DNA of 64,000 bases from positions 186,001-250,000 of the forward strand of contig JAFPBO010000031.1 in assembly GCA_017390475.1 (NCBI GenBank). The letters run 5' to 3'. Under the pieces are notes generated by a model, which was not told where the DNA came from, did not search any database, and saw only the letters and a list, made by a program, of their open reading frames with translations. Below are positions 25,201 through 35,197 of the stretch, piece after piece. This stretch comes from Loktanella sp. GTDB lineage: Bacteria; Pseudomonadota; Alphaproteobacteria; Rhodobacterales; Rhodobacteraceae. Position numbers and translations under genes: made by a program. The stretch's first letter is position 1. Each line of letters begins with the position of its first letter.

Positions 25201-26123
25201 TTTGCGGCTCCTTTGTCGCGCAGCAGGCAAAGCTGGATCGCCGACAGCACCATCAGGATCACCAACAAGACCACTGACAGCGCCGAGCCATAGCCCAGCC
25301 GGAACGACACGAAGCTTTCGTTGAATATCTTGTAGACAGCTGTGACCGTCTGATTGCGCGGCCCGCCATTGAGGATGATATAAAACTGATCAAAAGCCAG
25401 CATCGACCCCGACACACAAAGCACCAGCGCCAGCGCAAAGGGCTGCCGGATCAGTGGCATGGTGATCCAGCGGAACCGCTGGAACCAGCTTGCGCCGTCG
25501 ATCCGCGCGGCCTCTTCATAATCGGATGGAATGGATTGCAGCCCGCTCATCAGGATGACCATGTAGAACCCGGCCATCTTCCACACCACCATCACCGTGA
25601 CGGACCAGAACGCCGTATCAAAATGCGCCAGCAGATTGACCCGCCGGTCGGTCATGCCCAGCATCTGCGCTGCGGGTGAAAACAACCCGGCATCCACATT
25701 CGACAACCAGGCCCAGAGCAAAGAGGCCGAGGCAAAGCCGGTCACGACCGGCAGGAAATAGATCGTGCGATAAAATGCAATCGCCCGGCCCTGTGACTGC
25801 ACCATCAGCGCCAGCCCCATGGCCACCCCCAGCAGGCCGATGGTCACCACCACCGTGTAATGCGCTGTGAACCGCATCGCGTTCCAGAAACCGGCATCCC
25901 CCCACATCCGGTCATAGTTAGCCAGACCGATCCAGCGCGGATTACCCAACAGCGGCCAGTCATGCAGCGACATCCAGACCGTCATGCCTAGCGGCACCAG
26001 AAAGAATACCGCGACCAGCGCCAGCGCGGGCAGGACATAGACCAACCCATGCCACCCGGCGCGTCGTGGCTTGCGCGGGGTCGGGGGAGCATGATCAGCA
26101 GTAGAGGTGGAGGTGACAGTCAT
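25197..26123 (-). CDS. Sugar ABC transporter permease (MalF type)
   Basis: Hydrophobic segments begin with YVLPALALVAVFFLVPLGM. The EAA loop reads YEEAARIDGASWFQRFRWIT, as in MalF/UgpA permeases. Start chosen at ATG 26123 (MTVTSTSTADHA); a longer frame to 26156 is unlikely. It follows the binding-protein gene by about 50 bases and overlaps the second permease. Confidence 0.92.
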   Translation of the reverse strand: MTVTSTSTADHAPPTPRKPRRAGWHGLVYVLPALALVAVFFLVPLGMTVWMSLHDWPLLGNPRWIGLANYDRMWGDAGFWNAMRFTAHYTVVVTIGLLGVAMGLALMVQSQGRAIAFYRTIYFLPVVTGFASASLLWAWLSNVDAGLFSPAAQMLGMTDRRVNLLAHFDTAFWSVTVMVVWKMAGFYMVILMSGLQSIPSDYEEAARIDGASWFQRFRWITMPLIRQPFALALVLCVSGSMLAFDQFYIILNGGPRNQTVTAVYKIFNESFVSFRLGYGSALSVVLLVILMVLSAIQLCLLRDKGAAK

Positions 26124-26174
26124 CACATGATCCTTGGGGAAGTGGCGGGCGCGCAATAGCGCCCGCCGGTATGC

Positions 26175-27440
26175 TCAATAGGCGGCATCGATGATGGCCT
26201 GCATTTCGGCCTGACCGTCTTCGATGGCCTGCATCATTTCTTCTTCACTCTCGGCAAAGAAGGCGCGGTTCAGCGTCGTGATCCACGGCCCGTTGCGCGA
26301 ATTGATGATATCATTAAAGACGGTGGTATAGGGTGTGCGCCCGTTCGCCATCGCCTCGGCCGAGATCAGATAACGTTCGTCCAGACCTTCGAATACGTCT
26401 TCAGCCAGATCGCTGCGCACCGGCACGGCGCCGTTGGCCACAAGGATCTGCTGTCCTTCAAGCGAATAGGCAAATTCAATGAAAGCTTCGATTGCGGGGA
26501 TCTTGCTGTCATCGGTCCCGGCTGAAATGACAAAGTTGTCACCGCCGGCAAAGCTGGAAAACTGCCCCTCGTCCTGGCCCGGCAGGAAGGCCACACCATA
26601 GTTCAGATCGGGGTAATTGTTGTTCAGCGCGCCGATGGCAAACGACCCCGATGGCGAAATCCCGACATTGCCATTGGCAAAGGCGGCAAAGAAATTCGCG
26701 CCGCTGTCGGTCTGCGACCCGGCAGGCACCAGCCCTTCGTTCACCATGCCACGGTAAAAATCGATGGCCGCCACGGTTCCATCGGAATCGAGCATCGCGG
26801 TACGACCATCTTCGGACAACATGCTGTCGCCAGTAGCCCAGATCAGCGGTGCAAAGGTAAAGATGTTGCAACCGCCGCAATTGCCAGAGAAATAGAAACC
26901 ATAGGTTTCATCCCCCAGCTCGGAAATCGCGCTGGCATGATCCGCGATCTCGGCCCATGTGGTTGGCCCGGCTTCCGGGTCAAGGCCGACCTGTTCGTAC
27001 AGGTCCTTGTTCCACAACAAAAAGCTGGCATCGCCCGAAAAGGGAACGCCGAAGATACGGTCATTCACCGTGCCGACCGACAGATGCGCTGGCGACAGGC
27101 TGTCAAAATAGGGCAGGCCTTGTGCGAAGTCGGTCATGTCGCGCAATTGCCCGGCTTCGGCAAAGGCAGGTGTATAGATCAGGTCAAGCGAGAGCGCATC
27201 AGGGGCGGAGCCGCCCGCGCTGGCGATGGCATAGCGCTGCACCAATTCGTCGACCGGAACAATCTGAAGATTTGCCTCATGTTCGCCCATGGCATTGAAC
27301 GCCTCGACCAGTGGCGGCATGAATTCGGACCCGTCCGACCGAACCCACAGCGAGAATGTCTCGGCCGCGCCGATCCCTGGCAGGGCCCCCAAGCCAAGTG
27401 TCGCAAGTGCGAAACTGCTGGTGAGTGTACGAAAGTTCAT
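26175..27440 (-). CDS. Sugar ABC transporter substrate-binding protein
   Basis: A signal peptide (MNFRTLTSSFALATLGLGAL, cleaved after GAAEA-like residues) precedes a 395-residue type I/COG1653 periplasmic binding fold with FSLWVRSDGS, YAIASAGGSAPDALSLDLIY and WNKDLYEQVGLDPE. It delivers the sugar to the two permeases downstream. A LacI-type operator lies about 40 bases upstream of its start (27480-27492), so substrate-dependent induction by the adjacent LacI protein is likely. Confidence 0.92.
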   Translation of the reverse strand: MNFRTLTSSFALATLGLGALPGIGAAETFSLWVRSDGSEFMPPLVEAFNAMGEHEANLQIVPVDELVQRYAIASAGGSAPDALSLDLIYTPAFAEAGQLRDMTDFAQGLPYFDSLSPAHLSVGTVNDRIFGVPFSGDASFLLWNKDLYEQVGLDPEAGPTTWAEIADHASAISELGDETYGFYFSGNCGGCNIFTFAPLIWATGDSMLSEDGRTAMLDSDGTVAAIDFYRGMVNEGLVPAGSQTDSGANFFAAFANGNVGISPSGSFAIGALNNNYPDLNYGVAFLPGQDEGQFSSFAGGDNFVISAGTDDSKIPAIEAFIEFAYSLEGQQILVANGAVPVRSDLAEDVFEGLDERYLISAEAMANGRTPYTTVFNDIINSRNGPWITTLNRAFFAESEEEMMQAIEDGQAEMQAIIDAAY

Positions 27441-27479
27441 TTGTCTTCCTCCCTAAGTGACGCCCCCCAGGATTGAGAG

Positions 27480-27492
27480 AACGTTTGCGCAA
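27480..27492. promoter_or_regulatory. LacI-family operator upstream of the sugar operon
   Basis: AACGTTTGCGCAA, with the palindrome TTGCGCAA at its core, lies between the lacI-type gene and the binding-protein gene. The identical 13 bases occur at 28615-28627 upstream of the regulator itself. Central CG palindromes are typical of LacI-family sites. Confidence 0.75.
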
Positions 27493-27529
27493 ATACGTTA
27501 AAAAGTCTCCTCGCTTTTCAACGCAAGTC

Positions 27530-28555
27530 TTATACAGCGATGTCGGTGCTAAGCGCACCGCATGACTGCCGGATGACAAGGCGGCTTGGCGTGTGCGTCA
27601 GGCCGCTTGCGACCTCGCGCCCGTCGATCAGGTCCAGCAGGCACAGGCCCGCCTGCCGCCCCAGTTCCACAAGCCCCATATCAATGGTGGTCAGCGGCGG
27701 TCGTGTGGCTGCCGCGAAAATCTCCCAGTTATCAAAACCGACTATAGCGACATCATCGGGAACGCCGACGCCCAGATGGGTCAGCCCATCGATCATGCCC
27801 CGCGCAATTTGATCATTGCCGCAAAAGATCGCATCGGGGGCATCCGCGCCCGGCTTGCCATCGAAAAGCTGCAGCGCCAGATCAAAACCATGCTGTTCGG
27901 ACCATGCACCAAAGATCGGATCACCCCAGTGCGCCGCGCCCATATCGGACAGCGTCCGGACATAGCTTTCCGCGCGGATGCGGGCGGCCGCAAAGGCGGC
28001 TGGCCCGGTGACATGTGCAATTCTGCGGCGGCCAAGGTCCAGCAGATGCTGGGTGGCGATCCGCGCACCGCCATCATCATCGGGAACAAAGCCAATCCCA
28101 TCGTCGTCGCAGGCTGACATCACATGGACCGTCGGGATGCCAGACTTCAACAGGCCGGCATGAGGCGCGCGATCAATACGTTTGCCAGCAAGGATCAACC
28201 CATCAACTTGCCGGTCTTCCAGTGATTGCAGGTTGATACGGGCAAGCTCTGGATCATCCTGATATGACGCGAGCAGAACCGACACGCCACGGTCAACCAC
28301 AGCGTTGGCAAGACCCGCAGCCACAGGCAGGGTGAAGCGGCCATAGGTGTCATTGGTCAGCAGCCCCAAGGTAAATGACCGTCCGCCAACCAGCCCTTTA
28401 GCGATGGAATTCGGCCGATATTTCAGGGTCGTAGCCGCATCCTGCACCCGGGTCCGCGTTTCTGCAGCCATCCTGCCTTCGCCATTAAGGGCACGCGAAG
28501 CCGTAGTGACACTGACCCCCGCTAATGACGCGACATCGCGAATGGTGACCCGCAA
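27530..28555 (-). CDS. LacI-family transcriptional regulator of the arabinoside operon
   Basis: The N-terminal HTH reads VTIRDVASLAGVSVTTASRA with hinge LNGEGR, then a periplasmic-binding-like sugar-sensing domain (TLGLLTNDTYGRFT, VDGLILAGKR, AIVGFDNWEIFAAATRPPLT). I chose TTG 28555 because GGGAGG lies 9 bases upstream and the HTH begins normally there. The upstream in-frame start at 28627 would place the start codon inside the operator. It probably represses both its own promoter and the transporter operon in the absence of sugar. Confidence 0.88.
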   Translation of the reverse strand: MRVTIRDVASLAGVSVTTASRALNGEGRMAAETRTRVQDAATTLKYRPNSIAKGLVGGRSFTLGLLTNDTYGRFTLPVAAGLANAVVDRGVSVLLASYQDDPELARINLQSLEDRQVDGLILAGKRIDRAPHAGLLKSGIPTVHVMSACDDDGIGFVPDDDGGARIATQHLLDLGRRRIAHVTGPAAFAAARIRAESYVRTLSDMGAAHWGDPIFGAWSEQHGFDLALQLFDGKPGADAPDAIFCGNDQIARGMIDGLTHLGVGVPDDVAIVGFDNWEIFAAATRPPLTTIDMGLVELGRQAGLCLLDLIDGREVASGLTHTPSRLVIRQSCGALSTDIAV

Positions 28556-28614
28556 AATGCAATCCTCCCTGTCAATCGTTACCCCGCCTGACAAAAGATC
28601 GTCAGATTTGAGAT

Positions 28615-28627
28615 AACGTTTGCGCAA
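28615..28627. promoter_or_regulatory. LacI-family operator upstream of the regulator gene
   Basis: Second copy of AACGTTTGCGCAA, about 60 bases before the preferred TTG start of the regulator, consistent with autorepression. Confidence 0.7.
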
Positions 28628-28744
28628 TCTGCGCAGATATAACCGGGCCTGTCAACACTTTCGCGCAGGGTTTGATGAATTCACTTTTCTTGACTGGCCC
28701 CAATTTGGAGGCCAACAGCACTCGTCACTCACCGGAAAACGCCG

Positions 28745-30226
28745 CTATTCAGCCGCCGCATAGCGTGCAATAGCGGCTTCTAGCCCGTTCGCCCCAATCC
28801 CCGCATAGGCCGCGACAAAGGCTGCGGCAAAGCGCTCTGCTTTTGCCAGATCGCCGTAGATATGCCGCTGCTCCAGCCAGGCAACTGGGCGCTGTTGCGC
28901 CTGCATCGCAACCTTTTGCAAGGCGTGCCAATTGGGGTCGTTCGCGTCGATGACGACACCGTCCTGTGTTCTGCCAAGGCAATATCGCGCCCAGATCGCG
29001 GACACCAAAGCGAGGCCATCCACAACCATGCCGCGCGCCAGACCGTCGCGGATCGATGGCACGATAAAACCGGTATGTCGGCTGGATCCGTCGAATGCCA
29101 CACGTCTTGTCGTATCGGCGATTTCGGTATTGGCAAAACGGCGGGCGATCAGATCGATGTAGCCCTCTGGCGTCTGATCCGGCACGGCAGCAACGTGCGG
29201 CGCGATCTCCTGACGCGCGATGCGCTGAAACATCGCGCTGATCCCCGGATGCGCCATGGTCGCGGCAATCGTGCCGAGGCCCAGCAATTCGCCTGCACCG
29301 CAGATCACCTGATGGCCACCGTTGAGGATGCGGATTTTCATGGCCTCATGTGCATGGACATCATGGGTGAAAGTCGCGCCTGCCCGGTCCCAATCAGGAC
29401 GACCGGCGCAGAAATCATCCTCGATCACCCATTGGCGAAAGTTTTCATGCGTCACCGGCGCGCTGTCGTTGATGCCGAAATCCTGCGCCAGCGCGATCTC
29501 GCGCGGGCCGGTGGCGGGGACGATGCAATCGACCATGGAACTGGGGAAACTGCATTCCGCATCGATCCAGTCAGCCAGCGCGGGGTCGGACAGGCGGGCA
29601 AGGCCCACGACAGTCTGGCGCAGGATGGCCCCATTGCCTTGCAGGTTGTCGCAGCACAGGCCGGTGAAGGGGCCTGTGCCTTGCGCCCGGCGTTGCGCCA
29701 GTGCGGCGACCATCGCGCCAAATGCAGTGCGCGGCGACTGCGGGTTGTCCGCATCATGCCGGATATCGGGGTGTGTCACATCCAGATCGCCTGACGTGGG
29801 GTCGATGTAATAACCGCCTTCAGTCACAGTCAGCGAGACGATACGGATATCGGACGCTGCCATCCGGGCGATCAAGGCGGCGTTGCCGTCCTGCACGGGG
29901 AGGAAATCGATCATCGCCCCCGTCACCTCGGCCGATTTGCCGGAAGGGTCGAGTTCGATCAGCGTCGTCAGGCAATCCTGCGCCAACAGCTTGTCGCGCA
30001 TCACGCTATCGCCGGGCCGCACGCCTGCGCCGATGATTGCCCAATCCTGCGCAAGGCCCTGCTGCATCAGGCGATGCGTATACCACGCCTGATGAGCGCG
30101 GTGGAAATTGCCCAGCCCGATATGGACGATACCCGGCGACAGGTCGGACCGCGCATAACGCGGCACCTGCACACCTGCGGGCAGGTTGCCAAGTGTCGCC
30201 AACGATAGCTTTGTCAGCTCATCCAT
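28745..30226 (-). CDS. mtlK: Mannitol 2-dehydrogenase family polyol dehydrogenase
   Basis: Long-chain mannitol dehydrogenase of 493 residues: the N-terminal Rossmann part has VHIGLGNFHRAHQAWY, the catalytic region has MKIRILNGGHQVICGAGELL with the Lys-xxx-Asn-Gly-x-His pattern of the family, and the C-terminal helical domain follows. It should oxidise D-mannitol to D-fructose (or reduce a ketouronate, as UxuB does). It overlaps the 3' end of the sorbitol dehydrogenase gene by 13 bases and ends a six-gene polyol operon whose order matches Rhodobacter smoEFGK-smoS-mtlK, which supports mannitol as substrate. Confidence 0.85.
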   Translation of the reverse strand: MDELTKLSLATLGNLPAGVQVPRYARSDLSPGIVHIGLGNFHRAHQAWYTHRLMQQGLAQDWAIIGAGVRPGDSVMRDKLLAQDCLTTLIELDPSGKSAEVTGAMIDFLPVQDGNAALIARMAASDIRIVSLTVTEGGYYIDPTSGDLDVTHPDIRHDADNPQSPRTAFGAMVAALAQRRAQGTGPFTGLCCDNLQGNGAILRQTVVGLARLSDPALADWIDAECSFPSSMVDCIVPATGPREIALAQDFGINDSAPVTHENFRQWVIEDDFCAGRPDWDRAGATFTHDVHAHEAMKIRILNGGHQVICGAGELLGLGTIAATMAHPGISAMFQRIARQEIAPHVAAVPDQTPEGYIDLIARRFANTEIADTTRRVAFDGSSRHTGFIVPSIRDGLARGMVVDGLALVSAIWARYCLGRTQDGVVIDANDPNWHALQKVAMQAQQRPVAWLEQRHIYGDLAKAERFAAAFVAAYAGIGANGLEAAIARYAAAE

Positions 30227-30987
30227 TGGCCACCGTCCACGTTATAGGTCTGGGCGAGGATGTAATCCGCCTCGCTTGACGCAAGAAAGATCGCGATGCC
30301 GGTCAGGTCCTGCGCGGTTCCCATGCGGCCAAAGGGGACGGCAGCGCCGACTTCGCGCTTTTTCTGCCCCGGTGCTTTGTTTTCATATTTCGCGAAAAAC
30401 GCATCCACCCCATCCCAATGTTCGCCATCCACCACGCCGGGGGCGATGGCATTCACATTGATCCCGTGTTCAATCAGGTTCAGCGCCGCCGATTGCGTCA
30501 GGCTGATCACCGCGGCCTTGGTGGCGCAATAAACGGCAACCAAGGCTTCGCCCCGTCGCCCGGCCTGCGACGCCATGTTGATGATCTTGCCACCCTGCCC
30601 GCGCGCGATCATATGTTTGGCAACGGCCTGCATCGTGAACAGCGTACCTGCGACATTGATATCAAAACAACGCGTAAAATCATCGCGGCTGATCTCTGCA
30701 ATGGGCGCTGCCGTAAATATCGCGGCATTGTTGATCAGGATGTCGATCTGCCCGAAATGCGCGACCGTCGCATCCACCGCCGCATCAATACTGTCCTGCC
30801 GGGTCACGTCCATTTCCACCGCAAAGGCAGCATCATCCAGACGCGCGGCCTCGCCCCGCGCGCGGGTGATGTCGATATCGGCCAGCGCCACACGCGCGCC
30901 TTCGCGGATATAAGCCTCGGCGAAAGCCAGCCCGATGCCGCGCGCAGCCCCGGTGATCAGCGCGGTTTTTCCGTCCAGTCGTTTCAT
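30214..30987 (-). CDS. smoS: Sorbitol (L-iditol) 2-dehydrogenase, SDR family
   Basis: Classical short-chain dehydrogenase of 257 residues with [10 protein letters not shown] (NAD binding), NNAAIF, the catalytic Ser/Tyr/Lys set ([23 protein letters not shown]), and an ending [10 protein letters not shown]. It closely follows the known Rhodobacter sorbitol dehydrogenase throughout (for example [20 protein letters not shown]). It oxidises D-glucitol to D-fructose in the cytoplasm. ATG 30987 overlaps the smoK stop (ATGA). Confidence 0.92.
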   Translation of the reverse strand: MKRLDGKTALITGAARGIGLAFAEAYIREGARVALADIDITRARGEAARLDDAAFAVEMDVTRQDSIDAAVDATVAHFGQIDILINNAAIFTAAPIAEISRDDFTRCFDINVAGTLFTMQAVAKHMIARGQGGKIINMASQAGRRGEALVAVYCATKAAVISLTQSAALNLIEHGINVNAIAPGVVDGEHWDGVDAFFAKYENKAPGQKKREVGAAVPFGRMGTAQDLTGIAIFLASSEADYILAQTYNVDGGQWMS

Positions 30988-31988
30988 GCGATCCGTAGTC
31001 CTTTGTCGTCAAAGCGGTGAATGACATCCGCGCGCGGTGTCAGGTGAATGCGGTCGCCGTGGCGGAAACCCACCTCGCCATCCGCACGCACGGTGATGAC
31101 GTCAGCAAGGCCGGTCTGATGGACATGGAAAAACGTGTCGGACCCCAGATGTTCGGACACACCCACGACGCCGGACCAAGGGCCGATATCGGCGGAAACG
31201 GCGATATGTTCAGGCCGGATGCCGATGGTATGGGCGTTGTGTTTCGCGGCCTCTGGACCTTCGATGAAATTCATCTTGGGCGATCCGATGAACCCCGCCA
31301 CAAAAAGGTTGCGCGGTTCCCGGTACAGGTCCAGCGGATTGCCCACCTGTTCGATATGCCCGGCACGCAGCACCACGATCTTGTCGGCCATGGTCATCGC
31401 TTCGACCTGATCATGGGTGACGTACACCATCGTCGTCTTCAGACGGGTATGCAATTCGCTGATCTCCAGCCGCATCCCGACGCGCAAAGCGGCATCAAGG
31501 TTCGACAAAGGTTCATCAAACAAAAACGCCGACGGTTCGCGCACAATCGCGCGACCAATGGCAACCCGCTGGCGCTGCCCGCCTGACAATTGCCCCGGAC
31601 GGCGGTCCAGATAATCTGTCAGGTTCAGCACCGAGGCCGCCAGATCGACGCGCCGGTTCTGTTCGGCCTTGTCCATCCCCGCCATGCGCAGCGGGAACAT
31701 GATATTCTTGCGCACCGACATATGCGGATAAAGCGCGTAGGATTGAAACACCATCGCCAGCCCGCGTTTGGACGGCGGGGCGGCTGTCGCCTCGGTCCCG
31801 TCAATCTCGATCCGGCCGGATGTGACATCCTCCAACCCCGCGATCAGACGCAGCAAGGTGGATTTCCCGCAGCCCGAGGGGCCGACAAAGACCGCGAATT
31901 CGCCATCCTCGATGGTCAGGTTCAAGGGCGGGATGACAGTGACGTCGCCAAAGGCTTTGGTCACGTCTTTCAGAACGATACGTCCCAT
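30984..31988 (-). CDS. smoK: Polyol ABC transporter ATP-binding protein
   Basis: 334 residues with Walker [10 protein letters not shown], signature [15 protein letters not shown], Walker [13 protein letters not shown] and the H-loop [10 protein letters not shown]. The MalK-type regulatory tail includes GIRPEHIAV. It lies between the permease genes and smoS, with a 4-base overlap to smoS. It powers sorbitol/mannitol uptake. Confidence 0.93.
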   Translation of the reverse strand: MGRIVLKDVTKAFGDVTVIPPLNLTIEDGEFAVFVGPSGCGKSTLLRLIAGLEDVTSGRIEIDGTEATAAPPSKRGLAMVFQSYALYPHMSVRKNIMFPLRMAGMDKAEQNRRVDLAASVLNLTDYLDRRPGQLSGGQRQRVAIGRAIVREPSAFLFDEPLSNLDAALRVGMRLEISELHTRLKTTMVYVTHDQVEAMTMADKIVVLRAGHIEQVGNPLDLYREPRNLFVAGFIGSPKMNFIEGPEAAKHNAHTIGIRPEHIAVSADIGPWSGVVGVSEHLGSDTFFHVHQTGLADVITVRADGEVGFRHGDRIHLTPRADVIHRFDDKGLRIA

Positions 31989-32000
31989 AGGTCAGCTTCC

Positions 32001-32831
32001 TTATTTCACCGCGCCAAATGTCAGGCCGCGCACAAGTTGTTTCTGGCTGAACCAGCCAAGGATCAGGATCGGCGCAATCGCCATGGTCGAAGCAGCCGAA
32101 AGTTTGGCGTAAAACAACCCTTCCGGGCTGGAATAGCTGGCGATGAACGCCGTCAGCGGGGCCGCTTTGGCCGCTGTCAGGTTCAGGGTCCAGAACGCCT
32201 CGTTCCACGCAAGGATCAGGTTGAGCAATGCGGTGGATGCGATACCGGGCAGGGCCATCGGCAGCAGGACATAGGTGATTTCATCACGCAGGCCCGCGCC
32301 ATCCATCCGGGCGGCTTCCAGAATTTCGCCGGGGATTTCCTTGAAATAGGTATAAAGCATCCAGATGATGATCGGCAGATTGATCAGCATCAGAATGATC
32401 ACCAGCCCGGTGCGGGTATCCAGCAGACCCATCTTGATGAAGATCAGATAGATCGGATAGATCACGCCGACCGCAGGCAGCATCTTGGTCGACAGCATCC
32501 ACAGCAGGATATCCTTGGTCCGGTGCGACGGGACAAAGGCCATCGACCACGCCGCAGGCACCGCGATGATCAGGCCCAGAATGGTGGACCCGCCCGCGAT
32601 GAACACCGAGTTCCACAGGAACCGGGCATAATCGGACCGGTCCAGCACGGTGCGGTAATTATCCAGCGTCCAGTCGAAAAAGAACCATACCGGCGGGTCG
32701 GAAACCGCCTGCCCTTCGGTTTTGAAACTGGTCAGGACCGTCCAGAGGATCGGGAAAAAGATCAGCAATCCGATGGCCCAAGCCAGCGCAGTATTGACCG
32801 ATTTGCGGGTGGTGGTGACTTTGCGTGCCAT
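32001..32831 (-). CDS. smoG: Polyol ABC transporter permease
   Basis: 276 residues, six membrane segments, EAA loop EAARMDGAGLRDEITYVLLP and C terminus LVRGLTFGAVK, as in MalG-type permeases. Twelve bases separate it from smoK and 17 from smoF, consistent with one transcript. Confidence 0.92.
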   Translation of the reverse strand: MARKVTTTRKSVNTALAWAIGLLIFFPILWTVLTSFKTEGQAVSDPPVWFFFDWTLDNYRTVLDRSDYARFLWNSVFIAGGSTILGLIIAVPAAWSMAFVPSHRTKDILLWMLSTKMLPAVGVIYPIYLIFIKMGLLDTRTGLVIILMLINLPIIIWMLYTYFKEIPGEILEAARMDGAGLRDEITYVLLPMALPGIASTALLNLILAWNEAFWTLNLTAAKAAPLTAFIASYSSPEGLFYAKLSAASTMAIAPILILGWFSQKQLVRGLTFGAVK

Positions 32832-32848
32832 ATATATTTATGCCCCTC

Positions 32849-33715
32849 TCAACGGTCCAGGTTCTTGCCGACGATACGCATCAGGAACAGCGCCACGATA
32901 TTTGCCAGAATGATCGCATAGACACCGCCAGCAGACCCAAGGCCCACGTTCTGGCTTTCCAGCACACGCTGGTAGATCAGATAAGTCAGGGTGCGGCTGC
33001 CGAACGATCCTTGGGTGGTGACAAAGATTTCCGCAAAGATCGCCAGCAGGAAAATCGTCTGGATCAGGATCACGATGGTGATGGCGCGCGACAGATGCGG
33101 CAGGGTCAGAAACCAGAACCGGCTGAACGGGCCAGCGCCATCCATTTCGGCTGCTTCTTGTTGTTCACTGTCCAGCGACTGAATCGCGGTCAGCAGGATC
33201 AGCGTCGCGAACGGCAGCCATTGCCACGATACGATCAGAATGATCGACGGCATCGAAGCCTGAGAAAGCCACAATATCGGATCAGCCCCGAAAAACCGCG
33301 ACAGATGCGAAAACAGTCCGTTCACCGGGTCCATGAACATATTCTTCCAGACCAGCGCCGAAACGGTGGGCATCACAAAGAAGGGCGCGATCACCAGAAT
33401 ACGCACGATCCCCTGCCCCCACATCGGCTGATCCAGCAGGATCGCCAGCAGAATGCCCAAGGCCACCGTGATCACAAGCACAGAACCCACGATGATCAGC
33501 GTCGCCTGCACCGATGGCCAGAACGCGCTGGAGGTCACGAAGCTCCGGTAATTGTCAAAACCGATCCAGCCCTGAAACCCGCCGCGCATCGGCAGATAGC
33601 GCTGAAAGGAAAACAGCACCGTCATGGTCAGCGGCACCAGCATCCAGCCCAACAGCAGGATAACAGCAGGCGCCAGCATCAGGCGCGCAGTATAGCGAGA
33701 AGCCTTGGTCGACAT
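32849..33715 (-). CDS. smoF: Polyol ABC transporter permease
   Basis: MalF-type permease of 288 residues starting at ATG 33715 (MSTKASRYTARLMLAPAVIL). EAA loop EAAEMDGAGPFSRFWFLTLP. First membrane segment LMLAPAVILLLGWMLVPLTM. Pairs with the downstream permease to form the channel. Confidence 0.92.
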   Translation of the reverse strand: MSTKASRYTARLMLAPAVILLLGWMLVPLTMTVLFSFQRYLPMRGGFQGWIGFDNYRSFVTSSAFWPSVQATLIIVGSVLVITVALGILLAILLDQPMWGQGIVRILVIAPFFVMPTVSALVWKNMFMDPVNGLFSHLSRFFGADPILWLSQASMPSIILIVSWQWLPFATLILLTAIQSLDSEQQEAAEMDGAGPFSRFWFLTLPHLSRAITIVILIQTIFLLAIFAEIFVTTQGSFGSRTLTYLIYQRVLESQNVGLGSAGGVYAIILANIVALFLMRIVGKNLDR

Positions 33716-33792
33716 GGCTCTGACCCTTTTGCATGACAATTAGGAAAAGTCAGAGGGGTGCCGCAGCAACCCCTCTGACAGGGGGAGGAAAC

Positions 33793-35106
33793 TCAGTAGC
33801 CGGAAGCTTCCATCGCGTCAGTGGTCAGCGCTTGCGCACGTTCCAAAGCCTGTTCGACCGTTTGCTGGCCTGCCAGCATATTGGCGAACTCTTGCCCGAC
33901 CTCGGTCGCAATCCCGGCAAATTCGGGGATCGCCACGAATTGCACGCCTGTATAGGGCACGTCCTGAATGCTTGGCGCGGTCGGATTGGCTGCATTGATC
34001 GAATTCAGCGTCATCTCGGCAAAGGGCGCGGCGTCCAGATAGTCCTGGTTCTCATAAAGCGAGGTCCGTGTGCCGGGTGGCACATTGGCCCAACCTTCGT
34101 TTTCAGCGACCAAAGCGGTGTACTCACTGCTTGTGGCCCAGGCGATAAAGGCCTTTGCCGCATCGGTGGATTGCGATCCGGCAGGTACAGCCAGCGACCA
34201 GGCCCAGAGCCAGTTACCGCGACGGCCCAGATCATTATCCGGTGCCAATGCGAAACCGACCTGATCGGCCACGGTGGAATCATCCGGGTTGGTCACGAAA
34301 CTTGCCGCGACTGTCGCGTCGATCCACATGCCGCAACGGCCTTGCTGGAACAGGGTCAGGTTTTCGTTGAACCCGTTATTCGCCGCACCCGGAGGGCCGT
34401 AATTTGTCATCAGGTCTTCGTAGAAGGCCAGCGTTGCTGCCCATTCCTCGCTGTCGAACTGGGCATTCCAATCCATGTCGAACCAGCGCGCACCAAAGCT
34501 GTTGGCCATCGCGGTCAGAAACGCCATGTTCTCGCCCCAACCGGCCTTGCCGCGCAGGCAGATGCCATAGACATTATCATTGGTCATCGCCGCTGCCGCT
34601 TCGCGGATGAATGCCCAGGATGGATCTTCAGGCATCTCCAGGCCAGCGGCCTCCATCAGGTCGGTGCGATACATCACCATCGAACTTTCGCCGTAGAAGG
34701 GTGCCGCATAAAGCTCGCCATCGACGGTCAAACCGTCACGGATCGCAGGCAGCAGGTCATCGGCGTTCCATTCATCAGGCAGGTCGTTCAGTGACACCAG
34801 CCAGCCGTTTTCACCCCAGATCGGGACCTCGTATGTGCCGATGGTCATGACATCGAACTGACCGCCGCTTGTGGCAACGTCCTGGGTGACGCGCTGGCGC
34901 AGCACGTTTTCTTCCAACGTGACCCATTCCAGCGTAATGTCAGGATATTTTTCGTTAAAATCGGCGGTCAGACCCTGCATGCGGATCATATCGCCATTGT
35001 TGACGGTGGCGATGGTGACGGTTCCTGACGGTGACTGCGCAAAGCTGCCTGAAGCGGTAGCAATGGCCAGCGCACTCGCCAGACCGAGTGACGTTTTCAT
35101 AGACAT
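33793..35106 (-). CDS. smoE: Polyol ABC transporter substrate-binding protein
   Basis: 437 residues with a clear signal peptide (MSMKTSLGLASALAIATASG, cleavage near SFAQS) and a COG1653 fold (GDMIRMQGLTADFNEKYPDI). AGGAG precedes ATG 35106 by 5 bases. It is the first structural gene of the polyol operon and directly follows the LacI-type regulator gene. Confidence 0.92.
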   Translation of the reverse strand: MSMKTSLGLASALAIATASGSFAQSPSGTVTIATVNNGDMIRMQGLTADFNEKYPDITLEWVTLEENVLRQRVTQDVATSGGQFDVMTIGTYEVPIWGENGWLVSLNDLPDEWNADDLLPAIRDGLTVDGELYAAPFYGESSMVMYRTDLMEAAGLEMPEDPSWAFIREAAAAMTNDNVYGICLRGKAGWGENMAFLTAMANSFGARWFDMDWNAQFDSEEWAATLAFYEDLMTNYGPPGAANNGFNENLTLFQQGRCGMWIDATVAASFVTNPDDSTVADQVGFALAPDNDLGRRGNWLWAWSLAVPAGSQSTDAAKAFIAWATSSEYTALVAENEGWANVPPGTRTSLYENQDYLDAAPFAEMTLNSINAANPTAPSIQDVPYTGVQFVAIPEFAGIATEVGQEFANMLAGQQTVEQALERAQALTTDAMEASGY

Positions 35107-35197
35107 CCGAACTCCTCCCTGAGATCACATGGATAATGCATCGCAGGCTAATTCAAATGACATCACGCAGTCAATATAAAATTGCCGCGCGTAAACT

